Source: Amia ocellicauda | Lineage: Eukaryota > Chordata > Actinopteri > Amiiformes > Amiidae | Length of the DNA: 64,000 bases | Assembly (NCBI RefSeq): GCF_036373705.1 | Contig: NC_089863.1 | Location: 862,001-926,000 of the forward strand | Direction: 5' to 3' | Part shown: one piece after another, positions 23,047 through 33,917 of the stretch | How positions within the stretch are numbered: the stretch's first letter is position 1 | How the letters are laid out: the number at the start of each line of letters is the position of its first letter | The notes under the pieces: model-generated | The model's input: the letters and a program-made list of their open reading frames with translations, nothing else | Told to the model about the DNA's origin: nothing | Database searches by the model: none | Program-made: the position numbers and the translations under genes

Positions 23047-26000
23047 TCAGTTGACAGTTACAGATGCGTCAGTGTCTTCCTCTTCGACAAGCTGCGATTC
23101 TTCCAGTGCAGATCCAGCGCTAGAGCAGACAGACGGGCCCTGATGGCGACAGAGAGAGCTGGAGACTTGCCTAGCTGTTGTCTTTGACTGGAAGAAAACG
23201 GTGGTGTAGTTGAGGTCGTCCCACCCCTGTGCTGGAGCGCTGGGGTCCTGTCCTCTCTGTGGGGTGTCTGATGGGCCCACAATGCTGTATATGTCCCCTG
23301 TAGCTTCCTGTGTAGAGGTGGACACAGGGACACAGTGAGTCACTGCTCTGCCACTCTTTGTCTCTGAAGAGTGGGGTCCTGTGCCCATGTGCTGCGGCTG
23401 TAGTTTTCCTCCAGTGTCCTCAATGCCTGTAAGTCAGTTTAACTCACAATATGGATCTGCGACCTCAATATTAGTCAGTATGAAAATATATCACAGGACA
23501 GTAAAAGTTTACTGGTATATTAGTAGACTTCATATTCATATTAAATCTGTTGTTTAATTGTCAGTGTCCGTACCTTCACTGGAGTCCCAGTGTCTCTGTT
23601 GCTCTCCTCTGCAGATGGACCAGCCTTCCTCCTTTGGAGCAAACAAGACACACAGAGCAGAGTAAGTAAGTCTCTCTGTCAGCTCTTCTTTTTACACACC
23701 GTAAACCTCCCCTTTAATATGTCCTGACTGTAACAGTTCACAAGATGTCAAGAAACAACAAGACCAGCGTCCCTTCATCTCACAGTCCACAGCACTTTCT
23801 GAGACCCACACAGAGACACACGGCTGTATTCTGTATTGGCAGTTCAGAAGATACAAACTCACACTCATGCAGAGCTGAACCCACTGACCTTCTGACACAG
23901 ATGAGAATCACTGCAGTGACAATACAGACGCACAGCGCACTCCCCAGGACAGCTGCCAGCACTGTCTCCCACTCGGCTGGAGCTCAGAGTCAGAGTAAAA
24001 ACAGCATCAAATGACATTTTCAGCAGAGGGACTGAACTGCTTGTGTTGATGTGAAAGACACATATTATTAGATTACTGACACTGACTTTAAATGCCTTAA
24101 AGTAATGAACACAGTAAACCAGCCTTCAGAGCTAGGTGTGTGTAATCCCTCAGGTTCTTAATTAACCAGTGAGTCGGGATTTTAACACAGACTGATCTGA
24201 CAGTTTCCACTGAATGCCACGCTCATGTCTCTGTGTGTAATACGCACTGTACCTGTTATAGTGAGAGGCACAGCTGTGGAGTTGTGCGCTCCATGTTTAT
24301 TCTGTGCTTCACAGTAGTACTGCCCACTGTCTCCAGAACTAAAATTAGAAATGTTCAAACTCTGCCCTGATCCTTTCTCCCAGACAGCCGCTCCACTGCT
24401 CTGAAACCAGGAGTATCTCTGCACTGGTGGGTTTGCATTGCTGCTGCAGGTCAGGGTGACAGGACTGCCTTCCACTATTTCACCAGAGGGGCTGACGGAC
24501 ACCGAGGTGCTCTTTGGGGCGTCTGGAAGAAAAAGCGATCGACTGTTCAGTTTTTTTTCACTTTCTTAGCAGTGGATAAATATTAAACATATAAAACATA
24601 AGCTTTTAAGCGCTTCACTGATGGGAGAATGTGCCCCACTACTAAATGCACCATTTGTCTTTGACCGAAATCAATTATTATGTATGGGGAATTTAGATGC
24701 ACTGTTTTTAACTTATCAATTGTGATGCGTGTGCACGTTTGTCCTGAAAACTCATGTGAATCAGGTTTGTGGCCAATAAAACACGGCCCCAGAGAAGGAC
24801 ATGGCCAATAGCAAATATTCAAGTAAATGATACAGAAATTATGAAAACACTGGAAATAAATCCCATTTCAACATGTAAACCCACATTTCACATGTAAATG
24901 CTTCAGAAATAATCGTATATATGTTTAAATACCCGCATTATAAAAGTTTCAGTTAACTGGTCCAGAGCTGGATGTCCGGGTACCCGAATGTGCCTTGAGC
25001 CAGAGACAGCAGATCTGCCCATAGGGGAAGCTGCCACGAAACACAGTCTGCGGGGCCACCTGGTCGCAACCAGGAGCACTGTCACTCACTCTCGCCGGAT
25101 CTTCTCCAGGACCACTGGGAGAGGGGGGATCGGTGGGAATGCATAGAGAAGATGGTGCAGCCACTTGTGGGCTAATGTGTCAATCACTAGGGTTCGGGAG
25201 TGGTCTCGGACAGAGAACCAAGATGAGACACTCTGAGGGCTGGGTTTGGAAACTCTACCACAAACAGAGCTCTTTCCAGCACGCCTGAGTGACCCTCACA
25301 CAGCTTGCACGATCACGGTGCAGGTGCATTCACTTAATACAGGTCGCTGGAAGCCTTCTGGGATGCGGCACGAGCGGCGGAGGGGGCGCTCTCTGCTTAG
25401 CGCGTGCCTTAGCACTGCCCCTACCAGGAGGAGCACGATGACCCTGGGCTGGCGGGGGGTGCATGGTGATCTGGTGTCGGAAGTGCGGTGCCCTCTGCCC
25501 CTGGATGCCTGGGTGCGAGCCAGAACTGGAGGCGCGGCAAGAGGGTATGCCTCTGCCAGCTGCCTGGTCTATGTCACTCTGATGGATAGAGCGGTTTAAC
25601 ATCTCCTCGACTGACAGCCTGAAGATGAAGCCTGGGGAGATGGTGGCATCCATGAGGCAAGTGCGGTCTGCCTTTGGCACTTGTCACGTCTGGGAGATCA
25701 AAACAACAACAAGGCTGCCAGGGAGCACCTGCACCGTCTGCGCCACTGCCTGGAGATTCAGGATTTCAACAACCTGGTCTACCCGGTGAATGCCTCCAGT
25801 GTGGCATCGCATGCTCTTCTCCAAGCACTGTGGCCCCTGTGGCGGTGTCTCGGAGACGGCACAGAGAGAGAGAGAGAGAGTGTACTGGCGGAGGCGAGGG
25901 CGAAGAAGAGGGGGACCGGGGGCACCGCGTGCCTAAAATACAGAGGGTACCGATGCACCGAAGGCACTGAATGCATGGGGCCACCCTGAGGTGTGCCGAG

Positions 26001-29000
26001 TAGCGGAACAGCAAGCACCTCGGGGGGGTGAGCACCGTGGGCACCTAACACTGAAAGCGCCGAAGTACAAACAGCGCAGAGTCACACGGAGCGCGATAAC
26101 TACCACCAGAGCGCCGCGCTGTCTCAGTGTGGAGGTGGCGGGTGCCATAGGTACTGCCGCACCCATGGACAGGGCAGCGACTCTGATGTGAAACGCAATC
26201 AATCCCAGGAAGCTGAGAGACCGATCTCCCACAGCTGCGGCCACGGACTGTGGCATGAAAGTAGCTGGCAGAGAAGCCCCTCAAGCGGGCAAGATCTCTC
26301 ACGGCAGACCGCCGCTCTGATGTAAACAACATGTTTTCAATAAGCTTCCATGGGAAACTAAATAACCCCTCCCCTTTGGGCAATGATTTTGATTTGAAAG
26401 ATAACAATGTAAACCCAGGGAGGGAAGAGGGTCACTTCCTCTTTGACTGGAACTTATTGTCTCAACTCCAACTATGAAACTGAGATGCTGTTGGGGGCAT
26501 CAGTCAACCCTCTTTCTTGTAACAGCTGCCAAGCAGAGTCAGTTGTCATGATGTCCTTAAAACTTAAAAAAAGAAAATAACATTTAAAGGAGCAGATTTT
26601 ACCTTTAAGGCAGATCAAGTGCAGAGTAAACCTGGATGAGAATTGGAGGAAATCATATAAATGAATCTGACATTGTGCATAGGCTGTAACTGAAGGTACT
26701 CACAGTGGACGTCCACAGTGAACCCTTGAGATCGGGTCTTGCTATACCTTCTTACAGCACAGGAGTAGTTTCCAGAGTCTCTATAGGAAACAGGATTCAA
26801 GCGCAGTGTGTTGTTGGGTGTCTGTGTGAGAGAGACGGACCGGCCATTCTTAATCCAGGTGATCTGTGTCTGTGTGGAAGAGCAGCTCCCTGTGTCACAG
26901 GTCAGGGTCACAGTGTCTCCTTCTCTCACTGTCCCATTCGCCCCTGATGGGCTCATCTTCACCTGCAGCTCTGATGGGAATTAAAGGGTTCAGGATGACC
27001 AGTCAATATGAGATTAAACACCTTTGCTTATTTCTGAGAATCCCCAATAATTAATTCATATGATTGTCATTTTACAAACATTTTAATTCTGGGAAGAAAA
27101 TTAATAAAAATATAAATGTGAACATGAGTCTTTCAATTCTAATCATTCTCAAATGATAAGGGGACCCTTGTTGTGTGGCATGATGCCATGGCATTGTAGT
27201 GTGCAAGTAATGTGCAATGATTCATCGCATTCGAGATTCCAGTATTGCAGTCCAGTCCATGAAGCAAATTGCAGATCTGGATTTGTTCTGGCAGGCAGAT
27301 TTCTGCAGCTCACTGTAAGGAAACAGGTGTCGGGTGACTCACAGGTATTTTAACGTGCAGTGACAGATAAGACAGCAGTCAGGGGATCAAAACCTCTCAT
27401 TCCTTATGGATAGGGTGACCAGACGCCCCACTGGAGAAAACAACGTCTGGAGAAAACTGCAGGGTGAACTAGGTAGGGCGGTGGTGGGCATAGGCTGTGC
27501 TGCGCTATATTATCCACAATTGTCTGCAAACAGCAGCGGATTGCCTTCTGATTGACTTGAGTGTTTTGCAGTGAAAGTGTACAAATACTTTTATATCTAT
27601 AGTGTTCGAGTGGAGCAGTTTAAAGATGTCTGTCAGTTTGTTCATCTGGAGTATTCAAAATTAATACAACACGGCAACATACGTTTTCTCTCCCTTGGCC
27701 CAGTTCTTGAGAAGATATTGCTCTTATTTGATGCATATTATCTCAAGAAAAGTGCCCAACAATTTTGAGAAAACATTTCATTGACCCGTGCACTAAACTG
27801 TGGATTAGCTTTGCAACAAAGCCAACAATTAGATGAGCTCATTGACGCTGGTGATAATGTGATCATGTTATCCGGAGTGCAAATACTCTTTTGTTGTTCT
27901 TTCAATCCAATTCATGAATTTGTCTCATATGCAATATTTTATGACAGTATAGCTTTTACAGTTGAAACTGTTCATCTTTGCCTTCTTCAGAGATGCATAA
28001 TGTGTTGTTCTGAGTGAAACGCTCTTTTCTTGCTTCACTCCAATTCATTCTGTACAAACTCAATATACTGTACTTGTGTATTTGATAAAACAATTTGATG
28101 TACAGTAAAACAGTAGGCCCTACTCTGAAAAAAACATTTCTACAACATTATTATCAACTTAATATACATTTCATTTCCATAGTGTTTGTGTGTATCAATA
28201 TAATATATATATTTAGATATTTACATTTTATATATAGATTAGCCTCGTTTTGTGTGCGTGTGTGAAAATAGCTCGTAGCAGGAGACTCGAGATCCTGAGG
28301 TAAGTTTTTTTTTTTTTATGTGATTAATGTTATCCGTACATCTTAATAAAAGAGATTTGTCAGGGTTCAATTATTTTATCATCCAAATTCACTTTAATTG
28401 AAATTTATAAGTGTACCTTACGCTACACAGGATTGAGCTCACACTGGCCGTGGCTTCTTGCTGAATCTACACTTCAGACACCAGACTCTTGATTAATTAA
28501 AACAATCCCAGATCTTACCAGAGACAGAGAGAGTCACTCCAGGCACACCAGTCCATTTACCTCCAGGATCATCGGTTTCAAATCTGAATCTATATGTCCC
28601 TCTGTCAGCTGTTCTTATGTCCTTTATCTTCAAAGTGCAGTTCTTCTGTTTATTCCCCAGGTACTCTGCTCTGTGTGGGTATTCAGGGCTGATTGAACCC
28701 CCTCCACTGTGATACACATATGAGGTGATAAGACAGTCACCATTATTGTGACACCACATCACTGTCTGCACTTCATATTTATAATAATTATTATTATTAT
28801 CATTAGGATAGTCATATGAACAGGGCAGGACCACAGAGGAGCCTCTCACAGCACAGATCTTGTCAGGTTGATACCACACAGCCCAGCTCCCACCGAGGAC
28901 ACCTGCAGAAACAGCAGCTCAGTGGTCAGTGTTGACAGTGAAGAGTCCAGCAGAGCTCAGAGTCATGACAGCCTCACAGGACACAGACAAACCCCAGACA

Positions 29001-29518
29001 CACCGTGCATTGTTAGGAGACAAACTCAATGATTTGATATATATTGTGACAGTGTGTGGGGTTGATCCAGCACTGCCGGGGCTCTCAGGGTCTCCTCCTG
29101 CCTCCCAGTACAGGATAGATTTGCTTATTTAGTTGAGATGCTATGATAGTTGTTTGTCTAAGTCAGCGACTGGGTGTTTCAATAAAATAGTTTTTCTCTG
29201 CGGAAATTATTTGTCTTGAACATTTTGATGTTAATCACAGCATTGTCCACCACTTGCAATTTACACTCTTAATATTTATCCATTCAATTTTCACAATGTT
29301 GTCACTATATTACTTTAGTTTGCAATGTTGATCGGTTGTGATATATACAGACACATTTAACACAGAAGATATCTGTGATGTGATGAGATGTGAGAAACAG
29401 TTCAAACAGACGGTGTGCTCTCTAGTGCGCTGTGTGACACAGTGAGACAGAAGGCAGTGGTACCAGGCAGGAGGAGCAGAGTGGCCCCCAGTGAGCGCAG
29501 TGTCTCTTCCACACCCAT
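23047..29518 (-). CDS. CD22/Siglec-like receptor gene A, 7 coding exons
   Basis: Exons on the minus strand: 29,518-29,464 (signal peptide MGVEETLRSLGATLLLLPG), 28,902-28,519 (V domain), 26,970-26,704 and 24,522-24,253 (C2 domains), 23,982-23,889 (transmembrane), 23,631-23,574 and 23,307-23,047 (cytoplasmic). All junctions have GT/AG signals and phases add to 1,389 nt, 462 residues. The V domain has GSSVVLPCSYDYP, MWCHNNGDC, NKQKNCTLKIKDI and GTYRFRFETDD. The Arg before FETDD and the Trp in GKWTG match the sialic-acid contact positions of Siglecs. The transmembrane segment is VLAAVLGSALCVCIVTAVIL. The tail has GDIYSIVGP and DDLNYTTVFF, and LNYTTV fits the ITIM pattern. Expected role: inhibitory surface receptor on leukocytes. 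The weakest point is the signal-exon donor, GTACCA. An alternative acceptor at 23,426 leads to an early stop and is not preferred. Confidence 0.85.
24955..26430 (-). mobile_element. DIRS-type retroelement fossil in gene A intron
   Basis: A GC-rich block inside the intron between the two C2-domain exons. The minus strand shows a DIRS-like gag stretch, including KADRTCLMDATISPGFIF and SVEEMLNRSI, with an arginine/proline-rich end. The same fossil sits at the same place in gene B (about 49,345-50,820), so it predates the duplication. Several breaks; recombinase and terminal repeats not identified. Family assignment is from memory of fish DIRS gag sequences. Confidence 0.6.
27005..28384 (+). mobile_element. 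Intron insert unique to gene A with hAT transposase remnant
   Basis: Between the V and first C2 exons, copy A carries sequence absent from copy B. After CCTCTCATTCCTTATGGA (27,391, shared in form with B near 51,494) begins TAGGGTGACCAGACG. The frame at 27,571-27,768 reads VEQFKDVCQFVHLEYSKLIQ and RFLSLGPVLEKILLLF, like the central part of fish hAT/ZBED-type transposases. Only this fragment is visible and it ends at a stop. The 28,020-28,384 part is unrecognised. Confidence 0.45.
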
Positions 29519-30849
29519 CGCTGCAGCGTCAGTCCTGTCCTTCTCTCTCGCACTGCAGACACAGGACACAAGAGCTGTAGACACAGTGCAAACGCTCCTG
29601 AAATCCTTCCCCAACCCCAACTGTGTTTATTACAAATCATATTTTTATCCCAAGTCTATGTATTTCAGTAAATAAAATGATCCCTCACCCTTTTCAACTA
29701 CAGTATATAATTTAGTTAAAGGCTGTTAAATGCGTACATGTAATTTAGTAATTTTGTTGACCTTTTGTCAAGTTATCAAATCTATGTTTAAACCCACTAA
29801 TAAATCCTGAATAACAAAAATAAAAACAAAACAGTTCTATATACGATTTATCGCTTCTTGAACTACTATTGCATTTATGACTAATCAACATTTAATTAAA
29901 TAATTAGTGAAACATATAGATTATAATTCAAATTTGCAATCAAACCTGTACCATGTGAAGATGAATGTGTCTCTGATCACATCATTCAAATGTGAGGAAA
30001 CACACATATCTCCACACAAACACGTCCGTGTCTACTTTTGTAGCAAATACACCCTCTTGATACCACCAGCGCTGCCGCCCCTCTGATGCCACAGCTTGAA
30101 GTTACATGGCGGTTTTGGTGTTTTCTTTAAATACATATACTGATAGATGACTTTTCATTAATTAAGAAGAAACGTACAATGTTATACACAGCAATATTAT
30201 TTTATACTTCCACTCATTGATAACACCTGTGAAATCACTGTGACTGTGATCACTGTATTAATAGTCACATGGTGCTACGAGTCCAGTCTGTACTGAAGGA
30301 AGACAGACAAGAGAAACAGGCTGAGGACTCGTGTCGTGTTGAACTACAGGCAGTGTTTCATCGCTCTCAGTAGCCCAAAATGAAAAACACAACTTTCTAA
30401 TTATAAATATTGGCTGTATTCAATGTGTCCACTAGCCCAGGTATTACTGCTGCTTCTGTCAATGCTATGAGCTGTTACTGTCAATGGAACAAGAACCGAA
30501 CCCACTTGGTGAATATGAATATGCTCTGGAAGATTGATATTAACAGTAGAATACAATTTAAAACCCACAGAAGAAAACACCCAACACCATTCTAGTGGAC
30601 CATTCTGTAACAGAGAGAATAAGACTGCAGGACATTCAGAAATGTGTATTACAGCAAAACTGTGTAATTCATCTAAATACTAATATCTAGAACTGTCTCA
30701 TATGCAGCACTACCCCAGGACACATATACAGCACGTCTCATTATTTGTAGAAACATGTTGATAATAACTACACACCCCTATTAAAAACATAATATATAAT
30801 AGAAGTCTGTGCTCATATAACACAATTGGCCCCTTCTTGTATATTTAAA
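29519..30849. other. Upstream flank of gene A, no gene seen
   Basis: Probable promoter and 5' untranslated region of gene A. The sequence is closely repeated at 55,040-55,720 and 56,945-57,490 in the gene B copy. Segment 30,195-30,300 is missing in copy B, where a Tc1 element sits instead. No core promoter motif stands out. Confidence 0.5.
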
Positions 30850-31283
30850 ATACAGGGGATGTACACACCCCAAGAACAAGCAGGAACTAAAGACACTGCA
30901 GTGCAGGCCTGGCAGAGCATCACCAGGGAAGAAACCCAGCATCTGGTGACGTCTATTGGTTCAGACTTCAGGCAGTCATTGACTGCAAAGGATGTGCAAC
31001 ACAGTATTGAAACTCACAATTTAATTCATGATTATGTTAGTTTGTCCAAATACGTTTGAGCCCCTAAAACTGGGGGAACCACATATAAAAATGGGTGTAA
31101 TTCCTACACTGTTCACCAAATTTGGATGTAACTACCCTCAAATGAAATGAAAGTCAAGTCATATTAAATGAAAGTCTACACTTATTGTTTCCTTTCAAAT
31201 CCATTGTGGTGGAGTACAGAGCCAAAATGAGGACAACTGTGTCACTGTCCAAATATTTAAGGACCTCACTGTATGAACTGAAG
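30850..31283 (+). mobile_element. Tc1 3'-end fragment (same family as 2.6-kb element)
   Basis: It starts at CCCCAAGAACAAGCAGGAAC and contains VQAWQSITREETQHLVTSIG. It ends near ATTTAAGGACCTCACTGTA, the family terminus. Only the last part of the element is present. The same fragment lies at 57,490-57,910 in the duplicated block. Confidence 0.75.
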
Positions 31284-31455
31284 GAAGCCGCCCACAAGCA
31301 CAAGCAGTGCAATCTGAGGGAGATGGAAATATCCTGCTCTATCCTTGCTCTTGCTATTGTACTGATTTGTATTTTAATTACTGCAGATCTGAGGCTGTGC
31401 TGAGATCAATGCACAGCTCTGTGCTGCTGTATGGTGTCAGTGCTGTATTACTCAC

Positions 31456-31533
31456 AGTGGCTCCGGGTCCCTTGGGTTGCTCAGTGTCCAGTGTAGAGAG
31501 CTCCTCACACACAGGCTGTGCTCTGTGCTCTGA
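31456..31533 (-). other. Candidate 26-codon exon, conserved in both duplicates
   Basis: Between acceptor CTGCACTCAG and donor GTGAGT on the minus strand lies an open 78-nt segment encoding SEHRAQPVCEELSTLDTEQP then KGPGAT. The counterpart at 58,083-58,160 differs by one residue (His to Arg). It could be an upstream non-coding or coding exon of the CD22-like genes or of a neighbour. No family recognised; transcript evidence is lacking. Confidence 0.3.
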
Positions 31534-31701
31534 CTGAGTGCAGTGACACGGCTGACTTTTTCCCACCACAAAAACATCATCTTTATATAGCATTTAATCT
31601 AATTGCCATCTTTAAAATGTAGGGCACAGAACAGGAAATAACAGCTCACAGATATCTGACCACTGAGAGGGTAACTTTTTTCATTTTATTTTTATGCTAA
31701 A

Positions 31702-32038
31702 GTACAGATGTCACAAATGTAGCCATCTACACCACCTAGGTTTAAGAAGGCTAGGACCTCTGCGAGTGCGAGTTCATTAAACTGATTAGAAAAATAAAGA
31801 TACAACAACGTGTAAATTTTTAACATAACAAGACCGTGAAAAACACCGTGAAATTGCAAACGATTACTGAATTAAAAAATTGTGATCATATGTAAGAAAA
31901 GCAATAAAGCAACCCGTGATATAAATCAATAAATACGAACAAGATAAAAAATAAGTAAAAACAACCATAATAATTATACAAACATAACGAAACAGGAGAA
32001 TAATAAAAAAAAAAAGTATAAATAGTCACGTCTGTGAC
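31702..32038. mobile_element. Unclassified 0.34-kb insertion present only in copy A
   Basis: Copy B reads straight from ATGCTAAAGTACA to TACCATCTAAAATGC (58,311-58,335). In copy A these are separated by about 335 bp that begins GATGTCACAAATG and ends GTCTGTGACACA. The ends are weakly inverted (TGTCAC / GTGACA). No coding content. Confidence 0.5.
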
Positions 32039-32639
32039 ACATACCATCTAAAATGCAACAGAATAAGAAATTGCAGTGAAAATATGTTTTTACAGACGCA
32101 TAGAAGAGCACAAAAGACATTAATCAAATGCATCGACCAGCTTCGCACCAAACTGTCATTTCTACACGGGGACAATTGCTCCCCAAAATATTGAACCTCA
32201 TGTCAGATCAACGTTGTTTCAGACAAGTGTAAGGAATGCAGAGTTAGACAGACGTGCTTTTGTGAAGCCTCGACTCCACTCTGAACACTAGCTAACATTG
32301 GTACATGAATTATAGAGATGTACATTTCATTTAATAATCAAACACTTGATCAAGATCAACAATAGTTAATTTGGTAAAGTAAAAACACATTGCTAATGTG
32401 TTGTGCTCTTTGAGTTGCACACCTGGATATGTGGTGCCAGAATATTATAATATAAAGTGGCCTTACCTGAAACTTACCAAAAGTCGGATAGGAACGAAAA
32501 CTGCAGTGTGGATGGTTCCCATTAAACAGTTAGAAGATGCTGTTGGTCTTCTCTCATTTGATTGGTTGTTGGTGTCTTATTAATCCAAGGATCATCTTCA
32601 ATAATGTGGCTGTTTGCCTTGTTCACGCTGCCCAACCTG

Positions 32640-33245
32640 CTGTGTAAAGTAAAGTAAATTTTAGCATTCTAAAATGCTAAAATGTCTAAGGCATATGAGA
32701 CAAGGTCATTGGCCTCCATATCGTCAAAGGGGTCCAAAGATTCATCAGCAATTGCTGCAGTCAAAGCTCGTGCCAAGCTAGAGGCTGCCCGCACCCGAGC
32801 TGACTTCTTTAGTCCACGAGCTGAGACCTGAGACACCTGTCAGACTTCATCGTACTACCCTGTACAACAATACAAGAGCTTCGCACATGAAAAGTGAAGA
32901 CGGCATTATGGTACAGCAGCCTGTGAAGCAAACGCCATGCCAGACGACAGGGCTGAGATACCAACCCCATATTTTGCACATTTTCACACCCACCTGAAGT
33001 CCATAGCCCATCACATTCTTGCTCTGGATCCTGAAGCCCAGATTGTACTCTTGCTGGGTCGTGACATCATCCAAGTCCATAAAGTGCGAGAGCAACGCAA
33101 TGGTGTTCATGACACCCTCAACGCTCAGCGGCTTGACCTAGGATGGGTCTTAGCAGATGTCTGCTTAGGCACAGCTCACAAGCCTGCAATCGTCAGCTCT
33201 TACTGCACCAATATACTTGACATCAGACGTCCTTCCCTCCTCAAA
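32640..33245 (+). mobile_element. BEL/Pao-like retroelement fossil
   Basis: A gag-like N-terminal stretch (SSKGSKDSSAIAAVKARAKL near 32,725) lies close to a pol protease-region stretch (LDPEAQIVLLLGRDIIQVHK near 33,030, AQRLDLGWVLADVCLG near 33,123). Both resemble fish BEL/Pao elements. Only these parts remain; several breaks; no LTRs seen. Absent from duplicate copy B, so it arrived or was rearranged after the duplication. Confidence 0.6.
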
Positions 33246-33862
33246 CCCCTCTGGTACCCTTAAAATAGCACCAAATCCATGTGCTTCTCTTTAATCCCAT
33301 GTGTACTCTTCACTGTTGTGTTGTTTACCAAGTCAGCTTTCTAATGATGTGAAAAAACAGTTTTTTACCCCTCCCCCCCTCCACATTCTGAAATGGGGGG
33401 CTGGGGGGATACTTGGTCTGAGTAGGAATACACAATCTCAGAAAATATTGACAATCATGACATATTCTGGAACCAGACAGTCTACTGATCAAAACAAGAC
33501 CATCCACGTTTTGGTAGAAGAAACACACACCCGTAGAGAGCTCAACATGTCAGGATGGAAAACTCTGTTTACACTGAACTAATACATGATTTTACATAAC
33601 TAGTAGCCAAGAGAATAAGCTTTCAAACGATGTGCGCATTGTAGGAATACAGTGTCACTTCTATGCACAGGAGCTGCGTCACACTGCCAAACAATGCTTA
33701 AGAGGGTGTAGTAACACAGTATATAACTCTGAAGTGTTTGGTAACCTAAACTTTTTTTTTAACCTCTGGCAGTTTACCGCTTACCTTTGTACCATTTCAG
33801 GTTATTCTCTGGACTTGAACTGCTTAAATGGGGGTGTTCTAAATCTTTTGACCGGTAGTGTA
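33246..33862. mobile_element. Mariner-type MITE, left end lost
   Basis: It matches the complete copy at 58,599-59,439 from AAACCCCTCTGG onward. It ends in the terminal repeat CTTTTGACCGGTAGTG followed by TA at 33,861. Flanking DNA beyond the right end is also shared with copy B up to about 33,917, so this is the duplicated counterpart. Confidence 0.75.
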
Positions 33863-33917
33863 TAACATATATTCTATGTGAATTCATTGTTTGTCTTTAT
33901 CTGCAGATTTACAGTTA

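Larger units (their letters stand above)
23880..33917. repeat. Segmental duplication, copy A
   Basis: Direct repeat of 48,272-59,496, starting at CCCACTGACCTTCTGACACA and ending at CAGATTTACAGTTAA. It contains gene A from the transmembrane exon to beyond the signal exon, the DIRS fossil, the Tc1 fragment and the MITE. By eye, shared parts look about 97-99% identical. Copy A alone has the hAT-type intron insert, the 0.34-kb insert and the BEL/Pao fossil. Confidence 0.9.

Noticed and set aside
23308-23426. Alternative last exon of gene A beginning at the acceptor near 23,426
   Set aside because: In the only compatible phase it stops after about 28 codons, whereas the acceptor at 23,308 joins in phase to the ITIM-bearing exon.
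25246-26256. Several 90-120 codon GC-rich open frames on both strands, repeated at 49.6-50.6 kb
   Set aside because: They lie in the DIRS-type fossil within an intron; only the minus-strand gag-like stretch has family meaning.
28930-28985. ATG upstream of the gene A V exon (MTLSSAGLF)
   Set aside because: The frame stops after 14 codons and leaves no room for an intron. The signal exon at 29,518 matches phase and has a proper hydrophobic stretch.
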